From Oscillospiraceae bacterium (GTDB taxonomy: Bacteria > Bacillota > Clostridia > Oscillospirales > Ruminococcaceae): a DNA stretch of 15,441 bases. Below the pieces are notes generated by a model. The model saw only the letters and a list, made by a program, of their open reading frames with translations, had not been told where the DNA came from and did not search any database. A program made the translations under genes and the position numbers. Shown one piece after another: positions 1-8,319 of this stretch. The stretch is taken from the NCBI GenBank assembly GCA_020024615.1, contig JAHHTP010000034.1, forward strand, positions 1 through 15,441, read 5' to 3'. Within the stretch, counting starts at the first letter, position 1. The number at the start of each line of letters is the position of its first letter.

Positions 1-3000
1 CAGTGCCCAAACCTCCATCTCACCGAAACGCTGACCGCCGAACTGAGCTTTACCACCCAGAGGCTGCTGCGTAACCATCGAGTACGGACCAATTGAACGA
101 GCATGAATTTTATCATCAACCAGATGATGCAGTTTCAAATAGTACATATAACCGACAGTTACCGGATTATCGAAACGCTCACCGGTACGGCCGTCATATA
201 CATAAGTTTTACCATCTTCGCTTTTGCCGGTCGCAGCAAGCAGAGCGCGAATATCAGACTCATGTGCGCCATCGAATACCGGGGTAGCAATGTGCCAGCC
301 CAATGCTTTACAAGCATAAGCAAGGTTAACTTCCAGTACCTGACCAATGTTCATTCGAGACGGAACGCCCAGCGGGTTTAACACGATGTCAAGCGGCGTA
401 CCATCCGGCAGGAACGGCATATCCTCCATCGGCAGAATACGGGAAACGACACCTTTGTTACCATGGCGTCCTGCCATTTTATCGCCAACAGAAAGTTTTC
501 TCTTCTGTGCAATGTAGCAACGGATAACCTCGTTGACACCAGCTCCCAGTTCATCAGTATTGGTGTTCTCACGATTTAATACCTGAACATCAACAACGAT
601 ACCATATTCACCGTGCGGAACTCTTAGAGAGGTATCTCTTACTTCTCTTGCCTTCTCACCGAAGATTGCACGTAGTAATTTTTCCTCAGCCGTCAGTTCG
701 GTTTCACCTTTTGGGGTAACCTTACCAACCAGGATATCTCCAGCACGAACCTCAGCACCAACGCGGATAATACCATGCTCATCCAGATTAGCCAGTGCTT
801 CAGCACTGACATTCGGAATTTCGCGGGTAATCTCCTCCGGTCCGAGTTTGGTATCACGCGATTCAGTTTTGTGCTCCTCAATATGAATCGAGGTGTAAAC
901 ATCATCACGAACTAATTTTTCATTGATTAAAACGGCGTCCTCGTAGTTATAGCCTTCCCAGGTCATGAAGCCGATTAAAGCATTCTTACCCAAGCTGATC
1001 TCACCGCCATCGGTGGACGGACCATCTGCTAAAACATCGCCAACTTTAATAATCTGACCTTTGCTTACAATCGGTCTCTGATTGATGCAGGTACCCTGGT
1101 TGGAACGCAGGAACTTGATCATATCATAAGTGACTTTCTGACCATCAACATCCAAAACAACTTCATCAGCAGAAACTCTTGCTACAACACCATTGTGTCT
1201 AGATACAACAACCGAACCAGAGTCAACACCGGCTTTGTATTCCATACCAGTACCAACAATCGGAGCCTCGGTTTTTAACAGTGGAACTGCCTGACGCTGC
1301 ATGTTCGCACCCATCAATGCACGGTTTGCGTCGTCGTTCTCTAAGAACGGAATCATTGCGGTTGCAATGGAAACCAGCATTTTCGGGGAGACATCCATGA
1401 AGTCAACTTTTTCACGCTCGATCTCTAAGATCTCATCACGATAACGGGCATTTACTTTTTTACGGGCAAAGGTGCCTTCTTCTGTCAGCGGTTCGTTCGC
1501 CTGAGCGATAACATAGTTATCCTCAACATCTGCCGGCATGTAAACGACTTCATCCAGAATTTTACCAGTCTCTTTGTCAACACGGCGATACGGAGCCTCA
1601 ACAAAACCATACTCATTAATTCTTGCAAAAGTTGCAAGATAAGAGATCAAACCGATGTTCGGTCCCTCCGGCGTCTCAATCGGACACATACGGCCATAGT
1701 GTGTATAGTGAACGTCACGAACTTCGAATCCGGCACGATCACGAGACAGACCGCCAGGACCCAGTGCAGACAGACGGCGTTTATGCGTTAACTCTGCAAG
1801 TGGGTTGTTTTGGTCCATGAACTGCGATAACGGAGAAGAACCGAAGAACTCTTTGATTGCAGCGGTAATCGGACGGATATTAATCAAAGAAGTCGGCGTG
1901 ATGTTTGCATCACTCTCCTGTGTCTGTAAAGACATTTTCTCTTTGATAACGCGTTCCATTCTGGTAAAGCCGATTCTGAACTGATTCTGTAACAGTTCAC
2001 CAACCGAACGGATACGACGGTTACCCAGATGGTCGATATCGTCAACTGTACCAACCTCATAGCACAGGTTGGACAAATAGTTAATAGAAGCAAAAATATC
2101 ATCAATGATGATAATACGCGGAATTAATTCAAGTGCTCTGTCTTTGACAAGTTGAATCAGAGCTTCGTGATCATCGCCAGCTTCAGCCATGATCTCTTTT
2201 AAGATGGACAGGCGTACCATCTCGTTGATACCGCATTCTTCTTTTTCCTCCTCGGTAATCTCGATAAAGTCTTCGATATTTACCATGCCGTTGGAGAATA
2301 CTTTTACAATGCGTTTATGATCGCCGTTTGGATCCATGCTGTTTGGATCGATAACAGTCAGGTATACAGTAGAAATACCTGCACGCTGGATTTCCATTGC
2401 TTTTTCAGCATCAATACGATCACCAGCCAGAGCTAAAACTTCACCTGTTTCCTCGTTGATAACATCGCGAGCCAAAGTATGCCCTTTGATGCGGGCAGCA
2501 ATTGCCAATTTTTTATTGTATTTATAGCGGCCTACACGGGAAAGATCATAACGATGCGGGTCAAACAGTAATGGAACGATATGCTTGACAGCACTCTCGA
2601 TGGTCGGCGGCTCACCCGGACGAAGTTTGCGGTAAATTTCCTGCAATGCTTCTTCACCGTTTTTAGTGGTATCTTTATTTAATAAGGTGGCATCAATCAG
2701 GTGATTATCCAGATAGTTGCCGTTTTCATCCATAACATTGAAGATCTGATGGATTTCATCCACAGAACCAATCTTATCGGTCATAGCAACGGTATAATCT
2801 GCGTTTAAATCTTCAACAGAAACATCATCACGCAGCATTAACAGAGCTTTGATCAGTACAGTGATCGGCAGCTTTCTGTTTTTGTCGATACGAACCTGGA
2901 AAAAGTCGTTGGAGTCGGTTTCATACTCCAGCCATGCGCCACGGTTCGGGTTGATGGTAGAAGTATAAAGTTTTTTACCGTTTTTATCATATGTTTCACT

Positions 3001-3501
3001 GAAGTAAACACCCGGCGAACGAACAAGCTGTGATACAATAACACGCTCAGCACCATTGAACACGAAAGTGCCGCTATCGGTCATCAGTGGGAAATTACCC
3101 ATAAATACCGACTCGGTTTTAACATCTCCGGTTTCTTTGTTCTGTAATCTTGCAGTTACACGCAGCGGTGCTTCATAAGTGGTGTCACGTTTTTTACACT
3201 GCTCGATGGTGTATTTCGGGGTCTTTTCCAACTTGAAACCGATGAAATCCAGCACCAATTTACCGTTGAAATCGGTGATCTCGGAAATTTCCTCGAAAAC
3301 CTCCTGTAAACCTTTTGTAATGAACCAATCGTAAGATTTTTTCTGTACTTCGATCAGATTTGGGGTTTCCAGGACTTCGTTGATTTTAGCAAAGCTTTTG
3401 CGGGTGCGGGTACCAAACATCTTATCAGTTGCATGAACGCCATCAACGTGATCGATAACCTGATTTTCCGCAGTCATTGGCTTTTCTACTACCATTGGCA
3501 T
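1..3501 (-). CDS. rpoB: DNA-directed RNA polymerase subunit beta, C-terminus cut by window edge
   Basis: Beta subunit of RNA polymerase, the catalytic core partner of beta-prime and the target of rifampicin. I translated the open minus-strand frame: 1167 codons run without a stop from the ATG at 3501 to the window edge. It begins MPMVVEKPMTAENQ and ends at the conserved GQRFGEMEVWAL, so roughly 60-100 C-terminal residues lie outside. The rifampicin cluster is at about residues 555-581, with LSQFMDQNNPL, THKRR and SALGPGG. The positions matching E. coli D516, H526 and S531 are D563, H573 and S578, all wild type. RMCPIETPEGPNIG and the NKGVVS region near the C-terminus are also intact. The start is supported by GGAG at 3507-3510, 5 bases upstream; ATG at 3495 is an alternative. 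The gene is not preceded by rplJ/rplL, as it often is in bacteria. rpoC is expected just beyond the left edge. Confidence 0.98.
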   Translation of the reverse strand, partial: MPMVVEKPMTAENQVIDHVDGVHATDKMFGTRTRKSFAKINEVLETPNLIEVQKKSYDWFITKGLQEVFEEISEITDFNGKLVLDFIGFKLEKTPKYTIEQCKKRDTTYEAPLRVTARLQNKETGDVKTESVFMGNFPLMTDSGTFVFNGAERVIVSQLVRSPGVYFSETYDKNGKKLYTSTINPNRGAWLEYETDSNDFFQVRIDKNRKLPITVLIKALLMLRDDVSVEDLNADYTVAMTDKIGSVDEIHQIFNVMDENGNYLDNHLIDATLLNKDTTKNGEEALQEIYRKLRPGEPPTIESAVKHIVPLLFDPHRYDLSRVGRYKYNKKLAIAARIKGHTLARDVINEETGEVLALAGDRIDAEKAMEIQRAGISTVYLTVIDPNSMDPNGDHKRIVKVFSNGMVNIEDFIEITEEEKEECGINEMVRLSILKEIMAEAGDDHEALIQLVKDRALELIPRIIIIDDIFASINYLSNLCYEVGTVDDIDHLGNRRIRSVGELLQNQFRIGFTRMERVIKEKMSLQTQESDANITPTSLINIRPITAAIKEFFGSSPLSQFMDQNNPLAELTHKRRLSALGPGGLSRDRAGFEVRDVHYTHYGRMCPIETPEGPNIGLISYLATFARINEYGFVEAPYRRVDKETGKILDEVVYMPADVEDNYVIAQANEPLTEEGTFARKKVNARYRDEILEIEREKVDFMDVSPKMLVSIATAMIPFLENDDANRALMGANMQRQAVPLLKTEAPIVGTGMEYKAGVDSGSVVVSRHNGVVARVSADEVVLDVDGQKVTYDMIKFLRSNQGTCINQRPIVSKGQIIKVGDVLADGPSTDGGEISLGKNALIGFMTWEGYNYEDAVLINEKLVRDDVYTSIHIEEHKTESRDTKLGPEEITREIPNVSAEALANLDEHGIIRVGAEVRAGDILVGKVTPKGETELTAEEKLLRAIFGEKAREVRDTSLRVPHGEYGIVVDVQVLNRENTNTDELGAGVNEVIRCYIAQKRKLSVGDKMAGRHGNKGVVSRILPMEDMPFLPDGTPLDIVLNPLGVPSRMNIGQVLEVNLAYACKALGWHIATPVFDGAHESDIRALLAATGKSEDGKTYVYDGRTGERFDNPVTVGYMYYLKLHHLVDDKIHARSIGPYSMVTQQPLGGKAQFGGQRFGEMEVWAL

Positions 3502-3785
3502 ATCCACTCCATTCTCTTGATATATCTGTAACACGGGCCTTTTGACAGCACAAAATCGATCCTGTATCGCTCTTCAAAAAAGAAGTTTGTTGCGGGACCG
3601 GTATCAGCTGCAAAAAGATATCTCTTTGCTTTTAGAAAGAGCGCCGTGTGCTGCACATCCTACCAGTGCCTGCTGCTTTCTATTTCCTATACCAGAATAT
3701 TAAAAGCAAAAAACACTTGCACTTTTCTAAAATTTGTGGTATACTAATACTGTAATCGAATCATCGAAACAGCATTTTGATACAT
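3502..3785 (-). promoter_or_regulatory. Long rpoB 5' leader (about 284 nt)
   Basis: This is the untranslated stretch between the predicted rpoB transcription start (about 3785) and the rpoB start codon. I see no convincing gene in it. Read on the minus strand it contains a perfect hairpin at 3610-3629 (8 base pairs counting one G-T, loop ATAT) and a small CTTC/GAAG hairpin at about 3574-3586. It has no clear terminator with a T-run in the rpoB direction, so a classic attenuator is not evident. Its length is inferred from the promoter call and could be shorter if another promoter lies inside. Confidence 0.45.
3717..3745 (+). promoter_or_regulatory. Possible plus-strand promoter opposing the rpoB leader
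   Basis: TTGCAC (3717-3722), 17 bases, then TATACT (3740-3745) gives 4/6 and 5/6 matches to sigma-A boxes with ideal spacing. The predicted start is near 3752, facing the hairpin and T-run at 3805-3831. No plus-strand gene lies here, so the promoter would only make sense for a short RNA. Confidence 0.35.
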
Positions 3786-3791
3786 TATAAT

Positions 3792-3820
3792 ATTTTATCA
3801 CTTTATCTCTTGTCTGTCAA
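3792..3820 (-). promoter_or_regulatory. Sigma-A-type promoter for rpoB
   Basis: On the minus strand, a perfect -35 TTGACA (3820-3815) is followed after 17 bases by TAAAAT (3797-3792), 5 of 6 matches to the -10 consensus. The predicted start is near 3785. The -35 box lies inside a perfect inverted repeat (3805-3825), which could allow repressor binding or simply reflect a hairpin made on the opposite strand. Confidence 0.7.
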
Positions 3821-3831
3821 GAGATTTTTTT
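3805..3831 (+). terminator. Hairpin plus T-run, plus-strand orientation, overlapping the rpoB -35
   Basis: ATCTCTTG (3805-3812) and CAAGAGAT (3818-3825) form a perfect 8-bp stem with a 5-base loop. It is followed by seven T (3825-3831), the signature of an intrinsic terminator for plus-strand transcription. No annotated plus-strand gene lies upstream. It may end the candidate short RNA, or protect the region from antisense transcription. Confidence 0.5.
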
Positions 3832-3840
3832 AATTTCGTG

Positions 3841-3890
3841 AAGAAGCACTGTTATCTCCTTATAGGCAGTGCTTCTTTTATTTATTTTTT
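3841..3890. terminator. Strong 11-bp hairpin after the esterase gene
   Basis: AAGAAGCACTG (3841-3851) pairs perfectly with CAGTGCTTCTT (3867-3877) across a 15-base loop. It starts 13 bases past the esterase stop codon, so it probably ends the GH106-like/esterase operon on the minus strand. However, the T-rich tail (3876-3890) is on the plus-strand side; the minus-strand tail is poor. Its real direction of action is therefore uncertain and may be both. Confidence 0.55.
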
Positions 3891-4972
3891 CAGAGATTAA
3901 GCATTTCTCGTAATTCTACAATGATTCCCTGCGCCATCCGATAAAAACCAAGATCATTTGGATGCGTTCCATCCACCGTACAGTCATCTCGACAATCGGT
4001 TCCGAATAATAGATCACCATCCAAAAAGCGAATATTGGTGTCCCCTTCAGCTTGTGCTTTTTCAACAGTCTGACGGATCACCGCCTTCATCTCTTGTTTC
4101 AGTCCAAAATGTACATCTGTACGGGAAAGACACAAAATCGGAATATCCGGGTGCGCTTCTCGCACCGCCCGATACATCGGCTCATGCGTTTTGGAAAGAT
4201 GCACCTCATCCGGCGCATTATGGTCATAATCCAGCACAAACGCACACATTGGCAGGGATGCAATATATTCCCGCATTGCTGCTTCCCCTTTACCGCTTCC
4301 AGAAAACCCTAGATTTATCTGATCCAAATTCAGGGCGCGAGAAACAAACCCCTGATAGCTGTTGCCCGGACGAGATGCACAGCCTCCCTGTGTGATCGAA
4401 GAACCATAGTAAACCACTGGATCTGCAAACAGGTATCCAGCACTTTTCATAATCACCGCATCCATCTGCAAGCCAATATGTAGCAGCGTTACATTATTAT
4501 AGAGCGGAAAATGCATCGTAATATCCCGTTTTCGGCGATCACCGAAATGAATAATCGATTCATATCCATGCGCCCTGTCTTTCGCATCCCATGGTGGTAC
4601 AAAACTCTTAAAATATCGGCATTCGTCCTGATCGGTGATATATAAATCAAATCCAGTCGAACCAGTCAGTGGCTGATGTGGCATATTGCATAGTATATCA
4701 TATCCGCAGCGCAAAGCAACATATTCCGAATCAGTGGTAAACCGAATTCTGCCACCAGCAGTGTTGCGATAAAGTCCATACACCCCTTCACTCACCGATT
4801 TTGCCACCTCATCCGGCATTCTTCGGTACACCGCAGGAGACTGTAAAAGTCCCTGTGGCTCCAAACCATAAACTGTAAATCCTTCCTCATTGGGTTCATG
4901 CCAAACCACATCCGGTTGATCAATTCGCACCGAGATCTGTAAATTGGCATCAATTTCACTTAAACTTTTCAT
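3890..4972 (-). CDS. GxDLY/SGNH-hydrolase family esterase (probable carbohydrate esterase)
   Basis: A 360-residue protein with two domains typical of SGNH carbohydrate esterases. The N-terminal beta-rich domain carries the GxDLY signature (GFDLY, 107-111). The C-terminal SGNH hydrolase core (about 183-358) has block I GSSIT with the likely nucleophile Ser192, block II NLGFSGSG (oxyanion Gly222), block III DHNAP with Asn252, and block V DGTHPND with Asp334 and His337. All four SGNH residues are present, so it should be active. Members commonly remove acetyl or other acyl groups from sugars; the substrate here is not readable from sequence. There is no signal peptide or membrane segment, so it is predicted cytosolic. 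The ATG at 4972 lies 1 base after the stop of the GH106-like gene, whose end supplies an AGAGGA ribosome binding site. The two are certainly co-transcribed, suggesting de-esterification of the same glycan. Confidence 0.87.
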   Translation of the reverse strand: MKSLSEIDANLQISVRIDQPDVVWHEPNEEGFTVYGLEPQGLLQSPAVYRRMPDEVAKSVSEGVYGLYRNTAGGRIRFTTDSEYVALRCGYDILCNMPHQPLTGSTGFDLYITDQDECRYFKSFVPPWDAKDRAHGYESIIHFGDRRKRDITMHFPLYNNVTLLHIGLQMDAVIMKSAGYLFADPVVYYGSSITQGGCASRPGNSYQGFVSRALNLDQINLGFSGSGKGEAAMREYIASLPMCAFVLDYDHNAPDEVHLSKTHEPMYRAVREAHPDIPILCLSRTDVHFGLKQEMKAVIRQTVEKAQAEGDTNIRFLDGDLLFGTDCRDDCTVDGTHPNDLGFYRMAQGIIVELREMLNL

Positions 4973-4973
4973 C

Positions 4974-7900
4974 TTATTCCTCTGCTTCGTATAGTTCTAT
5001 CATCGGCGCTTTCATAATGCCAACCTGTTTGAGCTGATACTCATAGCTGAATGCGTCACCGACTGTTCTCCACGCATATGGGCCATGCCAGCTTAATGTG
5101 GATTCGCAGTTGTGTACTGCTCCGAATCCATTGAAGCGATGACCATACAACGTAACCTCTGCGGTATGCTTGCCAGATTCCAATCTGCCCAATTCGATTC
5201 TGTAAGGCGGATACACCAGCATCCCCACATCCCTGCCATCACACGAAACACGCATTCCCGCTCCACGGTAGAAATTTATAAGCATCTTGACATTATAAGT
5301 CTGCTCCAAATTAAAATCAAAGCGGTAAGTCACATTTCCAGTGTAGAATGGCAGTCCCTGCGGAACAATATCACCAAATCCCAGTTTTTCCGGCAGCGCA
5401 GTCAAAGTCGCATCAATTCCGACCACCTTTACGCCAAACTGCCCCAACAGATAACACCACTCAATCTGTAATTTTTCAACAAACGGATAAATAATCTCAA
5501 TCGTGTTCCTGCCCTTTACCAGTTGTGGCAGTTTGACCGTTTCAATCGCCTCATCCACATAATATCCTTCCGGATTTTCAGTTACTCTCACTCCATTTAC
5601 AAAAATCTCTGCCTGTTCTGCAGATTCAAGCGCCAGTCTGCATCCGGCAAATGCCTGCTCACTGTCAAAAGAAAAGCGTAGTTTTGCAGTATGTCTAACA
5701 TTGTTATCTTCAAACGGCTCGGTAACCCAAGGCTGTGCAATCTGGCCGCCACGCAGTTCAAAACCAGCCAATTCTCTCAGTTTATTGTCTGCACGCAGCA
5801 ATTCATCTTTCTGCGCGTACGGCATATCGTCCAACGCATACTCTGCCATATCCAATAGCAGCGCATTATCCTCAGATAATCTGTAATCCACTTGACGCAG
5901 AATCGGAAATTCGCTGACTTTTACTGGTTCTTCCAGCATCAGTGCAGCAATAGAACCTTCACATGGCGTCAATTTAAACAGGAAAGATTCATAATCATGT
6001 TTGGTAATCAAAATCACTGTTTTATCTGCGGTAACACAATAGGAAACCGGTTTCACAACGCCGTTTATGGTATCATACAATTCTGGTGTAAAGCAGCCAT
6101 CAATGGTAATGCGCAGCGGCTGGCTGTTTAATACATCCGGCATTTTCGGCTTGATGCCCTGTACGACAAACAGCCATCGAAAATCCTTATCCTGACGATA
6201 CTGCATTAGCAGATTATCAGCCATGGTACCATCATTGCGGCGAATGGATACCGTGCGATACGGCTCCAGTGCTTTATAAAGTGCGCCTTTGTCAAACGAA
6301 ATAGCACTACATTGGCTGTATAATGCTTTAGCCTCATCCGACACCTGAGCATCGACAAATTCCGGTGCGCTGCCCATAAAGATAACCTTGCCGCCAGCAT
6401 TTGAAAAATCACGCAGACGCGCAACCGTAGTGCTGCGTAAAGTCCGACATCCCGGTACGATTATAACATCATACGCCATTTCGCCAACCTGCATTGGATT
6501 TTCTGCCTGCTCACATTGGGACGGCAGCAGTGATTCGCTGATGTAGTTGAAGTCATACAAACCGAATAACAGCCATTTAGTCACCTGGTCAAAATTGCTG
6601 TCGAGTGTCTGTCTTTCCAGCGCATTTTCCTCTTTCGGTCCCCAATAAAGCCAACAACTTTCGATAGGATGGATGACACCAACCTTTATAATTGGTCTGC
6701 CGCGCGTAATCGCTGTATTTACCCTTGCAAAATGATCTTCCACATATGCATATTCCTTATACCACGGGGATTGATAGGAAATCGAAGCCGGATAATCGCG
6801 CTTTGCCTCACCAGCCATCGACACCCAAGACAAATGCGGCACTCGAATCGTAACCCCCAAAGCCGCCTGCCAGTCACCCTGGAATTTATGTCCTCTGAAA
6901 TCAAAATCCCAACCGGTGACACCGTACAATTCAGACAACATCCCCTCATATCCATATTGATGCACCGCCGACTGTGCCTGTTTTGCGGTAGTGAATTCGG
7001 TTCCATCACATAGCATATCAATACCCGGCAGATCAAACGAACGATAGGAACGCATAGCCTCACCTAGTGCAGCGGTCTGTGACTGCAAAGTTGGCTCCTC
7101 CATCATATGTCCAGTTAGTGCAATGCCATGGTTTCTGCACCAGCCACCACACTGATCGGCAAAGGCTTCGGTAAACCGTTCACAGATGTGATCGTGGTAG
7201 TAGTAACGGGCTTTGGATGGCATTTTATCCGGCAAATTCCAAATCAGTTCCGGAAGATGCTCCATAATATCCATGCCATATGCTTGTTGATAGGTTTGGG
7301 CAAAATCCGGTGTCCACGGCAATGTGACATCCATCTGGTCATTTGCAAAGTTCAAAGTCTGTTTTCTGGTAAACTGCGGCTCATCCGTGAAAATAGACGG
7401 AACCACATCGCCGAAATCCGCACCAACAGCAGCCAAATAACTTTCATAGGTAATACGGATAAATTCCTGCATAGCCTGCGGACTCAAAGTGTCAACATAA
7501 GTCTGATTGTTAAACCAGGATGTTGGGCTGCCACTTTCCATATAGGCATACCATTTTCTGCCCTGGGTTTTCGCTTCAGGTGATATTTTCTTTCCAGATT
7601 TTAGACTTCCATCCTCATTTAACACAATGTCATATACGCCAATCAAACTTCCGTTTTCGCTTCTTCCAGCAACCGATGTGGAATCGTTATGAGTCACCAA
7701 CTCAGCTTCCACATATGCTTTTGGGGTAAACAGCAGATTATGCGCACGATAAGCCGGATTTTTGGTAACCAATCCGCCGCCAAATCCACTCGGCCAGCGA
7801 TCTTCGTCATACAAATATGCGCGCATATGGTCATTTTTCGCCTTATTAACGCACGCCTTTACCATTTGCATAAATTCTTCTGATAAATATGCCGTGCCCA

Positions 7901-8093
7901 GACCTGTTCTAGCGTGCATATGAAATCCGCCAAATCCCATCTCATGCAGCACATCTATCTGGCGTTTCAGCTGTTCTTCATTCAGTTTGGTATTCCACGC
8001 CCAGAATGGCGTACCGCGATATTCACAGGTTGGATGCGTAAACAGTTCCAAAGACAAGCTGTCCGCATCGTTTTTTACATAAAATTTTGTCAT
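4974..8093 (-). CDS. GH106-like glycoside hydrolase (alpha-L-rhamnosidase-type)
   Basis: A large 1039-residue predicted glycosidase. The N-terminal barrel (about 25-460) shows the features of GH106 and relatives: PFWAWN (29-34), GGFHMHARTG (55-64), YDEDRWPSGF (95-104), an FTDEP acidic motif near 232 and GHMMEEP near 330. A Rossmann-like middle region begins at KVGVIHPIES (about 467). Two beta-sandwich, galactose-binding-like regions follow (about 775-890 with FVNGVRV, and 890-1030). Characterised GH106 enzymes release alpha-L-rhamnose, but this clade is diverse and specificity cannot be assigned. I chose ATG 8093 because GGGAG lies 6 bases upstream; a TTG at 8129 in frame would sit almost on the predicted transcription start and lacks a ribosome site. 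There is no signal peptide, so it is probably cytosolic, unlike many secreted Bacteroidetes relatives. It is first in an operon with the esterase. Confidence 0.8.
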   Translation of the reverse strand: MTKFYVKNDADSLSLELFTHPTCEYRGTPFWAWNTKLNEEQLKRQIDVLHEMGFGGFHMHARTGLGTAYLSEEFMQMVKACVNKAKNDHMRAYLYDEDRWPSGFGGGLVTKNPAYRAHNLLFTPKAYVEAELVTHNDSTSVAGRSENGSLIGVYDIVLNEDGSLKSGKKISPEAKTQGRKWYAYMESGSPTSWFNNQTYVDTLSPQAMQEFIRITYESYLAAVGADFGDVVPSIFTDEPQFTRKQTLNFANDQMDVTLPWTPDFAQTYQQAYGMDIMEHLPELIWNLPDKMPSKARYYYHDHICERFTEAFADQCGGWCRNHGIALTGHMMEEPTLQSQTAALGEAMRSYRSFDLPGIDMLCDGTEFTTAKQAQSAVHQYGYEGMLSELYGVTGWDFDFRGHKFQGDWQAALGVTIRVPHLSWVSMAGEAKRDYPASISYQSPWYKEYAYVEDHFARVNTAITRGRPIIKVGVIHPIESCWLYWGPKEENALERQTLDSNFDQVTKWLLFGLYDFNYISESLLPSQCEQAENPMQVGEMAYDVIIVPGCRTLRSTTVARLRDFSNAGGKVIFMGSAPEFVDAQVSDEAKALYSQCSAISFDKGALYKALEPYRTVSIRRNDGTMADNLLMQYRQDKDFRWLFVVQGIKPKMPDVLNSQPLRITIDGCFTPELYDTINGVVKPVSYCVTADKTVILITKHDYESFLFKLTPCEGSIAALMLEEPVKVSEFPILRQVDYRLSEDNALLLDMAEYALDDMPYAQKDELLRADNKLRELAGFELRGGQIAQPWVTEPFEDNNVRHTAKLRFSFDSEQAFAGCRLALESAEQAEIFVNGVRVTENPEGYYVDEAIETVKLPQLVKGRNTIEIIYPFVEKLQIEWCYLLGQFGVKVVGIDATLTALPEKLGFGDIVPQGLPFYTGNVTYRFDFNLEQTYNVKMLINFYRGAGMRVSCDGRDVGMLVYPPYRIELGRLESGKHTAEVTLYGHRFNGFGAVHNCESTLSWHGPYAWRTVGDAFSYEYQLKQVGIMKAPMIELYEAEE

Positions 8094-8143
8094 ATAAATC
8101 TCCCATTTGTTGGTTTCAAAAGCAGACAAATGCTTATATCTTT

Positions 8144-8171
8144 ATTATACTCATTCGCACTGAATTTTCAA
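8144..8171 (-). promoter_or_regulatory. Promoter of the GH106-like/esterase operon
   Basis: On the minus strand, TTGAAA (8171-8166), 16 bases, then a perfect TATAAT (8149-8144). The predicted start is near 8137, giving a leader of about 44 nt to the ATG at 8093. This spacing argues against translation from the upstream TTG at 8129. Confidence 0.65.
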
Positions 8172-8243
8172 GCACTTTTTAACATTTTTTCGTACATTTT
8201 TTCATGATATCCCTATTTTTAAACAAAAGCACAAATTTAGTGC
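8157..8243. promoter_or_regulatory. GCAC/GTGC repeat motifs in the divergent CAZyme promoter region
   Basis: Two direct GCACT motifs flank the minus-strand -35 box (about 8158-8175). A spaced inverted repeat, GCAC-7 bases-GTGC with an AAATTT centre (8229-8243), sits just upstream of the plus-strand -35 box. Shared motifs at both divergent promoters suggest a common regulator, but no regulator gene is in the window and the motifs are short. Confidence 0.3.
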
Positions 8244-8253
8244 ACGATTTCTC

Positions 8254-8282
8254 TTGTCCTATACCATAAAATCCATTATAAT
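8254..8282 (+). promoter_or_regulatory. Promoter of the GH92 gene
   Basis: TTGTCC (8254-8259), 17 bases, then a perfect TATAAT (8277-8282). The predicted start is near 8289, about 31 nt before the ATG at 8320. This rules against translation from the in-frame upstream codon at 8254, which would lie inside the promoter. Confidence 0.65.
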
Positions 8283-8319
8283 AACAATAATCTCACAAGA
8301 AAACCCAGGAGGAATTTAT

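Larger units (their letters stand above)
3752..3831 (+). ncRNA. Candidate short RNA antisense to the rpoB promoter/leader start
   Basis: A predicted promoter at 3717-3745 and an intrinsic-terminator-like hairpin with seven T at 3805-3831 would bracket an RNA of about 80 nt. It has no credible ORF and matches no RNA family I recognise. It would overlap the first 30 or so bases of the predicted rpoB transcript and the rpoB promoter. The call rests only on promoter and terminator pattern and is an inference. Confidence 0.25.

Noticed and set aside
1741..1860. Possible rifampicin-resistance substitutions in rpoB.
   Set aside because: The main cluster positions (D516, H526, R529, S531 in E. coli numbering) are wild type. 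The only difference at the start of the cluster, Pro in place of E. coli Gln510, is not one I know as a resistance change.
3958..4395. A 145-codon plus-strand open frame over the esterase gene.
   Set aside because: It is antisense to an intact SGNH esterase with all catalytic residues, has low-complexity basic/His-rich composition and no start signals.
8094..8129. A TTG start adding 12 residues to the GH106-like protein.
   Set aside because: It has no ribosome site and lies about 8 bases from the predicted transcription start, whereas ATG 8093 has GGGAG at proper distance.
8254..8319. A longer GH92 start 22 codons upstream.
   Set aside because: It overlaps the -35 and -10 boxes, lacks a ribosome site, and the added residues are not a signal peptide; the AGGAGG before 8320 is decisive.
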